Positions 45,562-53,557 of a DNA stretch of 64,000 nucleotides are shown one piece after another. The first letter of the stretch is position 1, and the number at the start of each line of letters is the position of its first letter. This DNA is from BPGX01 sp035405785 (GTDB lineage Bacteria; Bacteroidota; Bacteroidia; B-17B0; Aurantibacillaceae), in NCBI GenBank assembly GCA_035405785.1, contig DAONJS010000009.1:1-64000 (forward strand), written 5' to 3'. The position numbers were made by a program, and so were the translations under genes. The notes beneath the pieces were generated by a model. The model ran no database searches. It was not told the DNA's origin and saw only the letters and a list, made by a program, of their open reading frames with translations.

Positions 45562-48291
45562 TTATTCAACTGGTTTGTAAGCTTCTCCAGAAAATTCAAT
45601 ATCTACAATTTCTCCGATTGATACATTAGGACCAATATTAAATCCTAAACGATTAATACTTGTTTTTCCTTCAAATCCTATTACTTCTAATTTTTGTCCT
45701 TGCATTTCAACTTGTTGTTTATTTACAATATTAAAATATACATTCACTTCTTTCACCACATCTTTTATTGTTAAGTTGCCTGTTCCTATGTATTGATAAT
45801 CAGATTTTCCTGTTGTGTCTTCCTGAATTTTATTGATAGACAACACAATAGATTTATATTTTGCAACATCAAAAAATTCTACTTTTTCTTTTAAGTGTCC
45901 ATCACGAATACTATTTTGTGTATTAATAGTAGCAGGGTTTAATACTACAAATATTTTAGTATCACCTTGTAAATTTACATAACCGCTATCAACACCTATC
46001 ACTCCACTTGTTTTAGCCACTATATGCTTTACAGAAAATTTCACTGATGTATGCCCTGCATCAATGTTATATTTACCATTTAGTTCATTGATAGAAATAG
46101 ATTTTGGAGTAGGAGTAGTGTTGCTTTCATTAACAGTAGTTGCTGTGCTTTCATTTTTTGCAGTTGAAGTGTTTTTTACAGCAATGTAAGGAGCAATGAT
46201 AAGAGATACAATACTCATCAATTTGATAAGGATATTCATAGATGGTCCTGAAGTATCTTTGAATGGGTCTCCTACAGTATCACCAGTTACAGATGCTTTG
46301 TGTGGTTCAGATTTTTTATAATAAGTTTCACCATTTATTACAACACCTTTTTCAAAAGATTTTTTAGCATTATCCCATGCTCCACCAGCATTATTTTGGA
46401 AAATACCAATCAATACGCCCGATACTGTAACACCTGCCAATAAACCACCTAATACTTCTGGTCCAAAAGTAAATCCTACAATCACCGGAATGATAATGGC
46501 TAATGCACCAGGAGCAACCATTTCACGAATAGATGCTTTGGTAGAAATTTCCACACATTTTTCATATTCTGGTTTGGCTTTGTATTCCATTATTCCTGGT
46601 ATCTCTCTGAATTGTCTTCTTACTTCATTAACCATATCCATAGCGGCTCTACCAACGGCAGAGATTGCAAGAGAAGAAAATAAATAAGGAATCATAGCAC
46701 CAATCAATAAACCGCCTAATACTTCAGCGTTGTAGATATTGATAGCATCAATACCAGCAACACCAACAAATGCGGCAAATAATGCTAATGAAGTTAATGC
46801 CGCAGAAGCAATGGCAAATCCTTTTCCTGTAGCGGCAGTAGTATTTCCAACAGCATCTAAAATATCTGTTTTTTCTCTTACTTCTGGTGGAAGCTGGCTC
46901 ATTTCTGCAATTCCACCTGCGTTATCAGCAATAGGACCAAATGCGTCAATAGATAATTGCATGGCAGTTGTAGCCATCATACCAGCAGCAGCTATGGCTA
47001 CACCGTATAATCCTGCAAAATAATATGATATGATAATACCACCGGCTAATACAATAGCAGGTATAGCAGTTGATTCCATTCCTACAGCAAGACCTCCAAT
47101 GATGTTTGTAGCGTGTCCAGTCGCTGATTTTTGAACAATAGATAATACTGGTCTTTTTCCCATTGATGTATAATACTCAGTAATCCAACTCATTATTGCA
47201 CCCACAATCAAACCAACAACAATAGAAACATAAACATCATTTGCAGAAAATTCAAAACCACGAAGTACCATTGTTTCTGGTAGTAACCATTTAACTAAAA
47301 AGTAAGATGCAATGATGGTCAAAATAATAGAAGACCAGTTACCTATATTCAATGCTTTTTGAACTGAATCATTTTCATTTTTAATTTTTACAAACCATGT
47401 ACCTACAATTGAGAAAATTAACCCAACACCTGCAATGACCATTGGAAGCAATATTGGAGCTAATCCACCAAAATTATCTTTTGAGTCAATTTCTTGACCT
47501 AAAACCATAGTGGCTAAAATGGTAGCAACATAAGAACCAAATAAATCTGCACCCATTCCAGCAACATCACCCACATTATCACCCACATTATCTGCAATAG
47601 TAGCAGGATTTCTCACATCATCTTCTGGGATGCCGGCTTCTACTTTACCTACAAGGTCAGCTCCTACATCAGCGGCTTTGGTATAAATACCACCACCTAC
47701 ACGGGCAAATAATGCAATGGATTCAGCACCTAAAGAAAAACCTGTGAGTACTTCAATAGTTCTTTTCATTTCATCACCGGTAACAGGCGTGCCTTTTGCA
47801 AACATATAATAAAACACAACAAATAATGAACCTAATCCAAATACTGCTAAACCTGCTACGCCAAGCCCCATCACGCTTCCACCAGTAAAAGAAACTGCCA
47901 ATGCTTTTGCTAATGAGGTACGAGCGGCTTGTGCAGTTCTCACATTAGCTTTTGTTGCAATGCTCATTCCAATATAACCTGCTGTAGCAGAAGAAACGGC
48001 ACCAATGATAAAAGCCACTGCAATTAACCAGTGAGAATGTATTTTGATACCATTAACTTCGTGTATAGTTCCGCTGTATGCTAAAAGAATAGCAACAATG
48101 ATAGCAAAATAAGAAAGTATTTTCCATTCTGCTTTTAAGAATGCCATAGCACCTCTGGCAATATAGCCAGCCAATTCTTGCATTTTTTCTTCTCCAGGAT
48201 TTTGTTTAGTTACCCACAAATACTTCAGCACCATTACAAGCAGGCCAATAAGACCTAATACAGGGACGATAAACATGACATTTTCATTCAT
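45562..48291 (-). CDS. hppA: K+-dependent membrane pyrophosphatase fused to a C-terminal YceI domain
   Basis: Residues about 1-705 form a membrane-bound pyrophosphatase that pumps H+ or Na+ using PPi. The catalytic acidic loop DNVGDNVGDVAGMGADLFGS is intact, as is GNTTAATGKG at 482-491. Ala486 and Gly489 there are the residues of the K+-dependent class. After the last helix (about 685-705) and a Ser/Thr/Asn-rich linker, residues about 735-909 are a YceI lipocalin-like domain (KYNIDAGHTSVKFSVKHI, GTGNLTIKDV, GFEGKTSINRLGFNIG). YceI proteins bind polyisoprenoids in the periplasm. Pyrophosphatase termini are extracytoplasmic, so this domain would be periplasmic. The frame is continuous with no sign of a misjoined gene. 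H+ versus Na+ cannot be decided here. Confidence 0.9.
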   Translation of the reverse strand: MNENVMFIVPVLGLIGLLVMVLKYLWVTKQNPGEEKMQELAGYIARGAMAFLKAEWKILSYFAIIVAILLAYSGTIHEVNGIKIHSHWLIAVAFIIGAVSSATAGYIGMSIATKANVRTAQAARTSLAKALAVSFTGGSVMGLGVAGLAVFGLGSLFVVFYYMFAKGTPVTGDEMKRTIEVLTGFSLGAESIALFARVGGGIYTKAADVGADLVGKVEAGIPEDDVRNPATIADNVGDNVGDVAGMGADLFGSYVATILATMVLGQEIDSKDNFGGLAPILLPMVIAGVGLIFSIVGTWFVKIKNENDSVQKALNIGNWSSIILTIIASYFLVKWLLPETMVLRGFEFSANDVYVSIVVGLIVGAIMSWITEYYTSMGKRPVLSIVQKSATGHATNIIGGLAVGMESTAIPAIVLAGGIIISYYFAGLYGVAIAAAGMMATTAMQLSIDAFGPIADNAGGIAEMSQLPPEVREKTDILDAVGNTTAATGKGFAIASAALTSLALFAAFVGVAGIDAINIYNAEVLGGLLIGAMIPYLFSSLAISAVGRAAMDMVNEVRRQFREIPGIMEYKAKPEYEKCVEISTKASIREMVAPGALAIIIPVIVGFTFGPEVLGGLLAGVTVSGVLIGIFQNNAGGAWDNAKKSFEKGVVINGETYYKKSEPHKASVTGDTVGDPFKDTSGPSMNILIKLMSIVSLIIAPYIAVKNTSTAKNESTATTVNESNTTPTPKSISINELNGKYNIDAGHTSVKFSVKHIVAKTSGVIGVDSGYVNLQGDTKIFVVLNPATINTQNSIRDGHLKEKVEFFDVAKYKSIVLSINKIQEDTTGKSDYQYIGTGNLTIKDVVKEVNVYFNIVNKQQVEMQGQKLEVIGFEGKTSINRLGFNIGPNVSIGEIVDIEFSGEAYKPVE

Positions 48292-48312
48292 AGTGTAAAA
48301 ATTTTAGGGGGG

Positions 48313-48341
48313 CAAATATAGGTCAATTTTTTTAAATCAAA
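48313..48341 (-). promoter_or_regulatory. Pyrophosphatase promoter (TTTG-N17-TATATTTG)
   Basis: On the reverse strand, TTTG (48341-48338), a 17-nt spacer and TATATTTG (48320-48313): the best full match to the Bacteroidota promoter consensus in the window. The ATG is 21 nt downstream. Confidence 0.7.
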
Positions 48342-48426
48342 CAAAAATTGTTTTTTGAAAAAATATAGCAAAACTAACTCAATTGTGTATTACATGCGTT
48401 ATTTTAAAACGAATGAATTGATGAAA

Positions 48427-48882
48427 TTACTTTTTAAATTTTGATTCATAAATTTCTATCCATTGTTTGGGAGTAATTTTTGAACAAAGCTCACTAATAA
48501 GTTTATATGGTATTTGGTCAACTTTCTTAAAACGAATGCAACTTTTTCCCATATCTAATTTTGCTTTTGTATGATTTGGATATTCTTTTGTAAACCAGTT
48601 TAATAAATCTTCATTTGCATATAATCCCATGTGATAAAGAGCAATAAAATTTTTTTGAGATGCAATGCTTATAAAAGGCAATGCCTGTGATGGATTGCAA
48701 TGATATCCATCGGGATACAATGAATGAGGTACAACATAAGTAATCATTCCATAACTTATTGTTTCTGAAAAACCTTTTGGTAAATTTTGTAAGATTACAT
48801 TTCTAAGTTTTTCAAATGCATTTTTTCTTTCTTCAGGTAATTGTTGAATATATTGTTCTGGGGTATTAGCGTTTGATTTCAT
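48427..48882 (-). CDS. DUF1801 (YdhG-like) domain protein
   Basis: This protein of 151 residues matches the DUF1801 family: PEQYIQQLPEERKNAFEKLRNVI, ETISYGMITYVVP, FIALYHMGLYAN and the C-terminal MGKSCIRFKKVDQIPYKLI. The family adopts an iron-chaperone-like (frataxin-like) fold by structure comparison, but its function is unsettled. It is cytoplasmic, with no signal peptide. It is the second gene after the small membrane-protein gene (12-nt gap) and is probably cotranscribed with it. Confidence 0.82.
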   Translation of the reverse strand: MKSNANTPEQYIQQLPEERKNAFEKLRNVILQNLPKGFSETISYGMITYVVPHSLYPDGYHCNPSQALPFISIASQKNFIALYHMGLYANEDLLNWFTKEYPNHTKAKLDMGKSCIRFKKVDQIPYKLISELCSKITPKQWIEIYESKFKK

Positions 48883-48894
48883 ATTATTATTTTT

Positions 48895-49296
48895 TTAAAT
48901 TAGTTTTCCAGATAAATATGCAAATGGAATGTAAGCAAAAAGTAAATCAACTATATCAAACCACAATGGTGCAGGAAGAATAATAACATTTATAATACCT
49001 CCAATTAAAAAAATAATGCCAGTGATTAAACCTAATTTTAATTTATGATTGAAAGCAATAAAAGAGGTAATCAATGATCCAAAAAATGTACCAAGTGCAT
49101 GTGCTAAAAAAGGCATTAAAAAATGTTTAGGTTCTAATAAATGTAATGATTGTTTTAGTCCTTCTTCTGTTGTTACATCTGCACCAGCAGGAGGAGAAAT
49201 TATATGTGGACTTATTAAAATAATAAACATATTTACAATACTACCTAAAATTAATCCAGCGATTACAGCAAATATATTTTTTAAATGTTTATTCAT
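48895..49296 (-). CDS. Small four-helix membrane protein, function unknown
   Basis: The 133-residue protein has four predicted helices (about 8-30, 60-80, 88-110 and 113-131). Between helices 1 and 2 an extracytoplasmic-type loop reads SPPAGADVTTEEGLKQSLHLLEP. The MPFLAHALGTFFGSL segment of helix 2 has conserved-looking His and Gly residues. I recognise it only as a hypothetical membrane-protein type widespread in Bacteroidota. It precedes the DUF1801 gene by 12 nt on the same strand, so they form a two-gene unit. The antisense ORF at 49049-49306 is a shadow. Confidence 0.7.
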   Translation of the reverse strand: MNKHLKNIFAVIAGLILGSIVNMFIILISPHIISPPAGADVTTEEGLKQSLHLLEPKHFLMPFLAHALGTFFGSLITSFIAFNHKLKLGLITGIIFLIGGIINVIILPAPLWFDIVDLLFAYIPFAYLSGKLI

Positions 49297-49398
49297 AATT
49301 TATTGATTACTTAATGTTGATTAAGTGGAACAATAATACACAATATATCGTGTTTTTTATGTTTTTATTTAAAATATAGCTATGAATGAAGAAAAAAA

Positions 49399-50418
49399 TT
49401 ATAATTTATAATTATGAATCACTTCAACAAATAATTTTACTTTTTCTTTATCTATATCAGGATACAAGCCATGTCCAAGATTAGCAATGTAAGGTACAGA
49501 TGAAAATTTTTCCAACATTTTTTTAGTTTGTTGTTCAATCACTTTATCATCAGCATATAATAAACATGGATCGGCATTACCTTGTAATGTTTTATTATTT
49601 ACTATGCTAATGGCATATTCAGGTTCAATTGTCCAATCTAATCCAATCACTGAACAAGGTAATTTATTAATATCTTTCAAAGCAAAATGTCCGTCTTTTG
49701 CAAAAATAATAACAGGGACTTCAGTAATAGATGTGCAAATTTGTTTTAAGTAAGGAATACAAAATTCTTGATACAACTCTCTATTCAGCACTCCCGCCCA
49801 TGAATCAAATAACTGAATAATGTTAGCTCCCGCTTGCACTTGATCTTTCAAATAGTTGATAATTGATGAAGTGATTTTCTGTAAAAGTTGATGGCTTAAA
49901 TTTGGATTAGTATACAGCCATTTTTTTGCATTATTAAAAGTTTTACTGCCTTTTCCTTCTGTCATATATGCAAAAAGCGTCCAAGGAGCACCACTAAAAC
50001 CTATTAAAGGAACACGATTATTCAAATATTTTTTAGTAAGGCGAATGGCATCAGTTACATAAAAATAATCATTTTGATTAGCAATATGCAGTTGTGAAAT
50101 ATCTTTTTCAGTTTGGATAAATTTTGGAAATACTGGCCCCTTGCTTTCAATCATAGAATAAGGAAGTCCCATTGATTCTGGTATAACTAAAATATCCGAA
50201 AAAATGATAGCGGCATCAACTTTGAAAATATCAACAGGTTGTATAGTGGCTTCTGCACAAAGTTCTGGTGTTTTTACAAATTCAATAAAATCTTTTGCTT
50301 TGCTGCGAGTAGTTCTGTATTCAGGAAGTACTCTGCCTGCCTGACGCATTAACCATACAGGTATTTTTTTTGTTTTTTCTCCTCTGGCTGCTCTTATGAT
50401 TAAATCGTTTTCTAACAT
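49399..50418 (-). CDS. hemE: Uroporphyrinogen decarboxylase
   Basis: HemE removes the four acetate carboxyls of uroporphyrinogen III to give coproporphyrinogen III in heme synthesis. The N-terminal signature PVWLMRQAGRVLPEYR carries the substrate-binding arginines, and the aspartate segment AAIIFSDILVIPESMG and GFSGAPWTLFAYMTEG follow. The C-terminal LQGNADPCLLYAD and ANLGHGLYPDI are present. The length of 339 residues is normal. No other heme genes are in the window. The upstream spacer (50419-50657) holds dispersed repeat modules. Confidence 0.96.
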   Translation of the reverse strand: MLENDLIIRAARGEKTKKIPVWLMRQAGRVLPEYRTTRSKAKDFIEFVKTPELCAEATIQPVDIFKVDAAIIFSDILVIPESMGLPYSMIESKGPVFPKFIQTEKDISQLHIANQNDYFYVTDAIRLTKKYLNNRVPLIGFSGAPWTLFAYMTEGKGSKTFNNAKKWLYTNPNLSHQLLQKITSSIINYLKDQVQAGANIIQLFDSWAGVLNRELYQEFCIPYLKQICTSITEVPVIIFAKDGHFALKDINKLPCSVIGLDWTIEPEYAISIVNNKTLQGNADPCLLYADDKVIEQQTKKMLEKFSSVPYIANLGHGLYPDIDKEKVKLFVEVIHNYKL

Positions 50419-50483
50419 GGAATTTTTTGTAGCTATTTAATTATTACAAAAATTTTTTACTGCAAAGGCATGGATACAGATAG

Positions 50484-50515
50484 GAAGTGAAAAGTGATTA
50501 GTGAAGAGTGAAAAT
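50484..50515. repeat. GTGAAAAGTGATTAGTGAAGAGTGAA modules
   Basis: GAAGTGAAAAGTGATTAG followed by TGAAGAGTGAAAA, the same module family as at 3041, 22187, 51030 and 61091. It lies between yajC and hemE. Confidence 0.75.
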
Positions 50516-50657
50516 TATTAGTGAGATTTCTTGCAATTGGTAATATAAAAAAATCTTATTGAGCATTGAATATTGAAGATTGATGATCTAAGATTTAAAA
50601 TCAAAATGTTCTTTGCTTTATTGTTATTTAATTAAAGATGAAAATAACAGGATAAAA

Positions 50658-50972
50658 TTATTTATTTGAATTTTCAATGCCTTCAGCAGTAATTGCAGAT
50701 TTAACTACACGCATTCTGGAACCATCTTCTGTTTCCATAAGTACTGTGGTTTCGTCAGTTTCTACTACTTTGCCATAAATACCTCCAATAGTGAGTATTC
50801 TATCTCCCTTTTTTAAACTTTCAACCAACTTCTTTTGTTCTTTTGCTTTTTTCATTTGAGGACGAATCATAAAAAAGTAAAATACTACAATGATAAGAAT
50901 CAATGGAAGCATTTGCATGAGTGGATTTCCTTGACCTCCTTGTGGTGGTGCCATTAAGATGATGTTTAGCAT
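50658..50972 (-). CDS. yajC: Preprotein translocase subunit YajC
   Basis: YajC is a small single-pass accessory of the SecDF complex. An N-terminal Gly/Gln-rich stretch precedes one helix (about residues 20-39, MLPLILIIVVFYFFMIRPQ), then the conserved MKKAKEQKKLVESLKKGDRI and the small beta domain LTIGGIYGKVVETDETTVLME. At 104 residues the length is normal. secD/secF are not adjacent. Its whole upstream spacer to the DUF1573 gene is made of repeat modules, so promoter assignment is unclear. Confidence 0.95.
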   Translation of the reverse strand: MLNIILMAPPQGGQGNPLMQMLPLILIIVVFYFFMIRPQMKKAKEQKKLVESLKKGDRILTIGGIYGKVVETDETTVLMETEDGSRMRVVKSAITAEGIENSNK

Positions 50973-51050
50973 AGTTTGAATTTTTAGTTTTTAGTTTTTA
51001 GTTTTGAATTTTTAGTTTTTAGTTCAATATTCACTTTTCACTCTTCACTT
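50973..51050. repeat. Spacer made entirely of repeat modules between yajC and DUF1573 gene
   Basis: Four AGTTTTTAG/GTTTTGAATTTTTAG units (50973-51023) are followed by an inverted GTGAAGAGTGAAAAGTGAA module (51030-51050) that abuts the stop codon of the DUF1573 gene. Confidence 0.75.
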
Positions 51051-51496
51051 TATTTTTGTGGTTCTACTATATCCGTTTTTATTTTTAAGATGATTGTATT
51101 TGGTTCGCAGTTTGTTACAACTGTTATTGTTTTTTCTACATATCCCGATTTTCCTTCGCTATTAAATTCAACTGAAATTTTACCAGATTTTCCGGGAGGA
51201 ATAGGTTCTTTGGGAAAATCTGCAACAGTACATCCGCAACTTGCAGCAGCAGAACTAATAATAAGATTTCCTTTTCCAACATTTGTAAATTTAAAGTCGT
51301 ATTTTACCTTTTCACCTTGAACAATTTTTCCAAAATCATGTTCCATTTCTTCAAAATCAATAATAGGCAATTCGTCTTTATTTCCTACATTGATTTCATT
51401 AGAAGAAGGTTCTTTTTGTTCAGTAGAATTATTATTGCAAGAAACAGATAACAATAATGATGAAACACAACTTAAAATAATGGTTATTTTTTTCAT
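51050..51496 (-). CDS. DUF1573 domain lipoprotein
   Basis: I place the start at MKKITIILSCVSSLLLSVSC because it gives a clean lipoprotein signal with lipidated Cys20; an in-frame ATG 24 nt upstream would spoil it. The mature protein is one DUF1573 (ASPM-SPD-2-Hydin-like Ig) domain: EMEHDFGKIVQGEKVKYDFKF, ASCGCTVADFPKEPIPPGKSG and the closing strand IILKIK. The SCGCT motif is typical. The function of these abundant Bacteroidota lipoproteins is unknown. It lies directly upstream of yajC on the same strand and downstream of the DUF349 gene. Confidence 0.85.
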   Translation of the reverse strand: MKKITIILSCVSSLLLSVSCNNNSTEQKEPSSNEINVGNKDELPIIDFEEMEHDFGKIVQGEKVKYDFKFTNVGKGNLIISSAAASCGCTVADFPKEPIPPGKSGKISVEFNSEGKSGYVEKTITVVTNCEPNTIILKIKTDIVEPQK

Positions 51497-51551
51497 AGGT
51501 TTAAGAAATTTAGGACGCAATTTTGTAGAATAAATTATTAATTACCAAATG

Positions 51552-53303
51552 TTATTGCTCTGTTTGTGTAGTTTGTTTAGCTTTTTTATATTCTGCAATA
51601 AAACTTTGAATGATATTAAGTTTAGTTGTCCATTCTTGCAAATAAGTTTCTAACTTTTCTTTCTTTTGGAATGCTTCTTTTAAGAGTGGATTATCTGATT
51701 TAGCATTTTTGAAAAATGCTAAGTTATTTTCTACTTGAGTAATTTCATTTTTTAATTCAGAAATTTTTTTGCGAATGAATTTTTCTTCTTTTGTTAATGC
51801 ATCTAATGGATTAGAAGAAGATTGAATTAGTTGTTGAATTTTTGCTTTGTATTGAATAGCGTGTCTTTTTTCTTCACTTAAATCTAATTCAGCATATAAA
51901 TGATTGATGCGACCAAAGAAATCATCATGAACTTTGTCTTTTTCTTCAATAGGTACATGACCAATAGAATTCCATTCTTTAATAAATTCCTGAATTTGTT
52001 GTAAGGACGCTTCAGGATTATTTTTATCAGGTTGATATTCTTTAATGCGATGTATAAGTTCTAATTTTTTTACAAGATTGTCTTTTTCTTCCTGAATTTT
52101 TTCTTTGTCGTAATTTTTCTTGTTTTCAAAAAATGCATCACACGCAGATTTAAATAATTGATTAAGTTTATCGTTTTCTTCTTTGTTTCTCAAATAAAAT
52201 CTTTTCCATTCTTGTTGTAGTTGGATAATTTTTTTTGTGGCTTCATTAAATTCTTTGCTATTGGTTAAAGCTTGAACTTCAGCAAGAATTTTTTCTTTAA
52301 TGGCTCTAATTTCTTCTTGTTTCTTTTGTACTTCTTCAAAATGTTTTCTTTTTGCGTCATAATAAATATCTAACAGAGCATTATATTCTTTATTAACTTG
52401 ATTTACAAGTTCAGCAGGAATGTGGCCAATTTTTTCCCATTCGCTTTTAAGTTTTTGAATTTTTTCATTGATGTCTTTCCAAACAACTGATTTTTCATCT
52501 TTTAGTTGTTCAGTAATTGATTTTAATTCTGCGAGTAATTTATTTTTTAGTTCTAAATTTTTTTGTTTTTCTGCTTCTAATTCTGCAAAATAAGTGTCTA
52601 ATTTTTCTTTGATTTTTTTGTTGAGTTCGTTAAAACTTTCTCTGATTTCTCCATATTTTTCACTCACTACATTTCCTATTTGATTCCATTCTTTTTTATA
52701 TACCTTCCAGAGTTCATCAATTTTTTTGAAATCATCTAAATCTAATAATGCTTCTAATTTTTTTAATAATTCTTCTTTAAGTTCAGTATTTTTTTGTAAA
52801 TCATATTGTTGTAAGGTGTCAAATGCTTTGATATTTTCATTGATTTTATCTAATAAAACATTATATTTTCTTTGTAGTTCTGCATAATCTTTTTTGGCTA
52901 ATTCTTTAATTTCTTTCCATTTACCCTGAATTTCACGAAGCTTTTTTACAATGGCAGTAATGTCTTTTACATCTGCTTCGGCAAGTAATTCTAATTGTTT
53001 GATTAACTCTTCTTTTTTTGCTTTGTTTTCCTGACGAAGTTGTTCTAATTTATTTTCTTCATCTGCCTTCTTTTTTTCATATTTATTTAGAAGATTTACA
53101 ATTTCTTCATCTTCTTTACTTTTGGTGTAAACAAAATCTTTTGCTTTGCCACCTTCATCAATAAATGCTTGTTTGGCTTTTTCAAATTCTTCGGTCCAAA
53201 TTTTTTTGTATTCTTTTTCAATGGCTTTAATTTCTTTTTGAACCGATAATGCAGGTTGTTCTAATAATGCTGATAATTTCTCAATAATTTCTTGCTTACT
53301 CAT
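51552..53303 (-). CDS. DUF349 repeat protein, coiled coil
   Basis: A cytoplasmic 583-residue, highly charged helical protein with about five DUF349 repeats, each marked by a W..IG or similar core: IQGKWKEIKELAKKDY, EWNQIGNVVSEKY, SEWEKIGHIPAELV, QEWKRFYLRNKEEN and EWNSIGHVPIEEK. The repeats span about residues 125-470. The N-terminus and the C-terminal 110 residues form coiled coil. DUF349 proteins are widespread; their biochemical role is not established. The next gene leftward is the DUF1573 lipoprotein (55 nt). Confidence 0.88.
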   Translation of the reverse strand: MSKQEIIEKLSALLEQPALSVQKEIKAIEKEYKKIWTEEFEKAKQAFIDEGGKAKDFVYTKSKEDEEIVNLLNKYEKKKADEENKLEQLRQENKAKKEELIKQLELLAEADVKDITAIVKKLREIQGKWKEIKELAKKDYAELQRKYNVLLDKINENIKAFDTLQQYDLQKNTELKEELLKKLEALLDLDDFKKIDELWKVYKKEWNQIGNVVSEKYGEIRESFNELNKKIKEKLDTYFAELEAEKQKNLELKNKLLAELKSITEQLKDEKSVVWKDINEKIQKLKSEWEKIGHIPAELVNQVNKEYNALLDIYYDAKRKHFEEVQKKQEEIRAIKEKILAEVQALTNSKEFNEATKKIIQLQQEWKRFYLRNKEENDKLNQLFKSACDAFFENKKNYDKEKIQEEKDNLVKKLELIHRIKEYQPDKNNPEASLQQIQEFIKEWNSIGHVPIEEKDKVHDDFFGRINHLYAELDLSEEKRHAIQYKAKIQQLIQSSSNPLDALTKEEKFIRKKISELKNEITQVENNLAFFKNAKSDNPLLKEAFQKKEKLETYLQEWTTKLNIIQSFIAEYKKAKQTTQTEQ

Positions 53304-53428
53304 TTCTTCAGTGTTTAATTTAGGTTTGAAATTTAAAAAATAGGTCGCAAAGATGCAAAAAATATTTCAACAGCAAGTAGTGGATATATTTTTATTTTAA
53401 ATAACAAATACATATATGAATTATATCG

Positions 53429-53436
53429 TAAATTTG
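53429..53436 (+). promoter_or_regulatory. clpC promoter -7 box (TAAATTTG)
   Basis: TAAATTTG followed by CAG, about 120 nt upstream of the clpC ATG, leaves a leader of about 115 nt. No CtsR-type or CIRCE-like operator was recognised in the leader. Confidence 0.55.
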
Positions 53437-53557
53437 CAGTTAAAACTTAAATACTCTTTTGAATAAAAAAATTTTTATTACCCATTTTTTTGGCAGATAT
53501 TTGCCGCAAACCAAATGTGGTATAAAATTTGAAACTAAAACATAAAAATAAGATATT

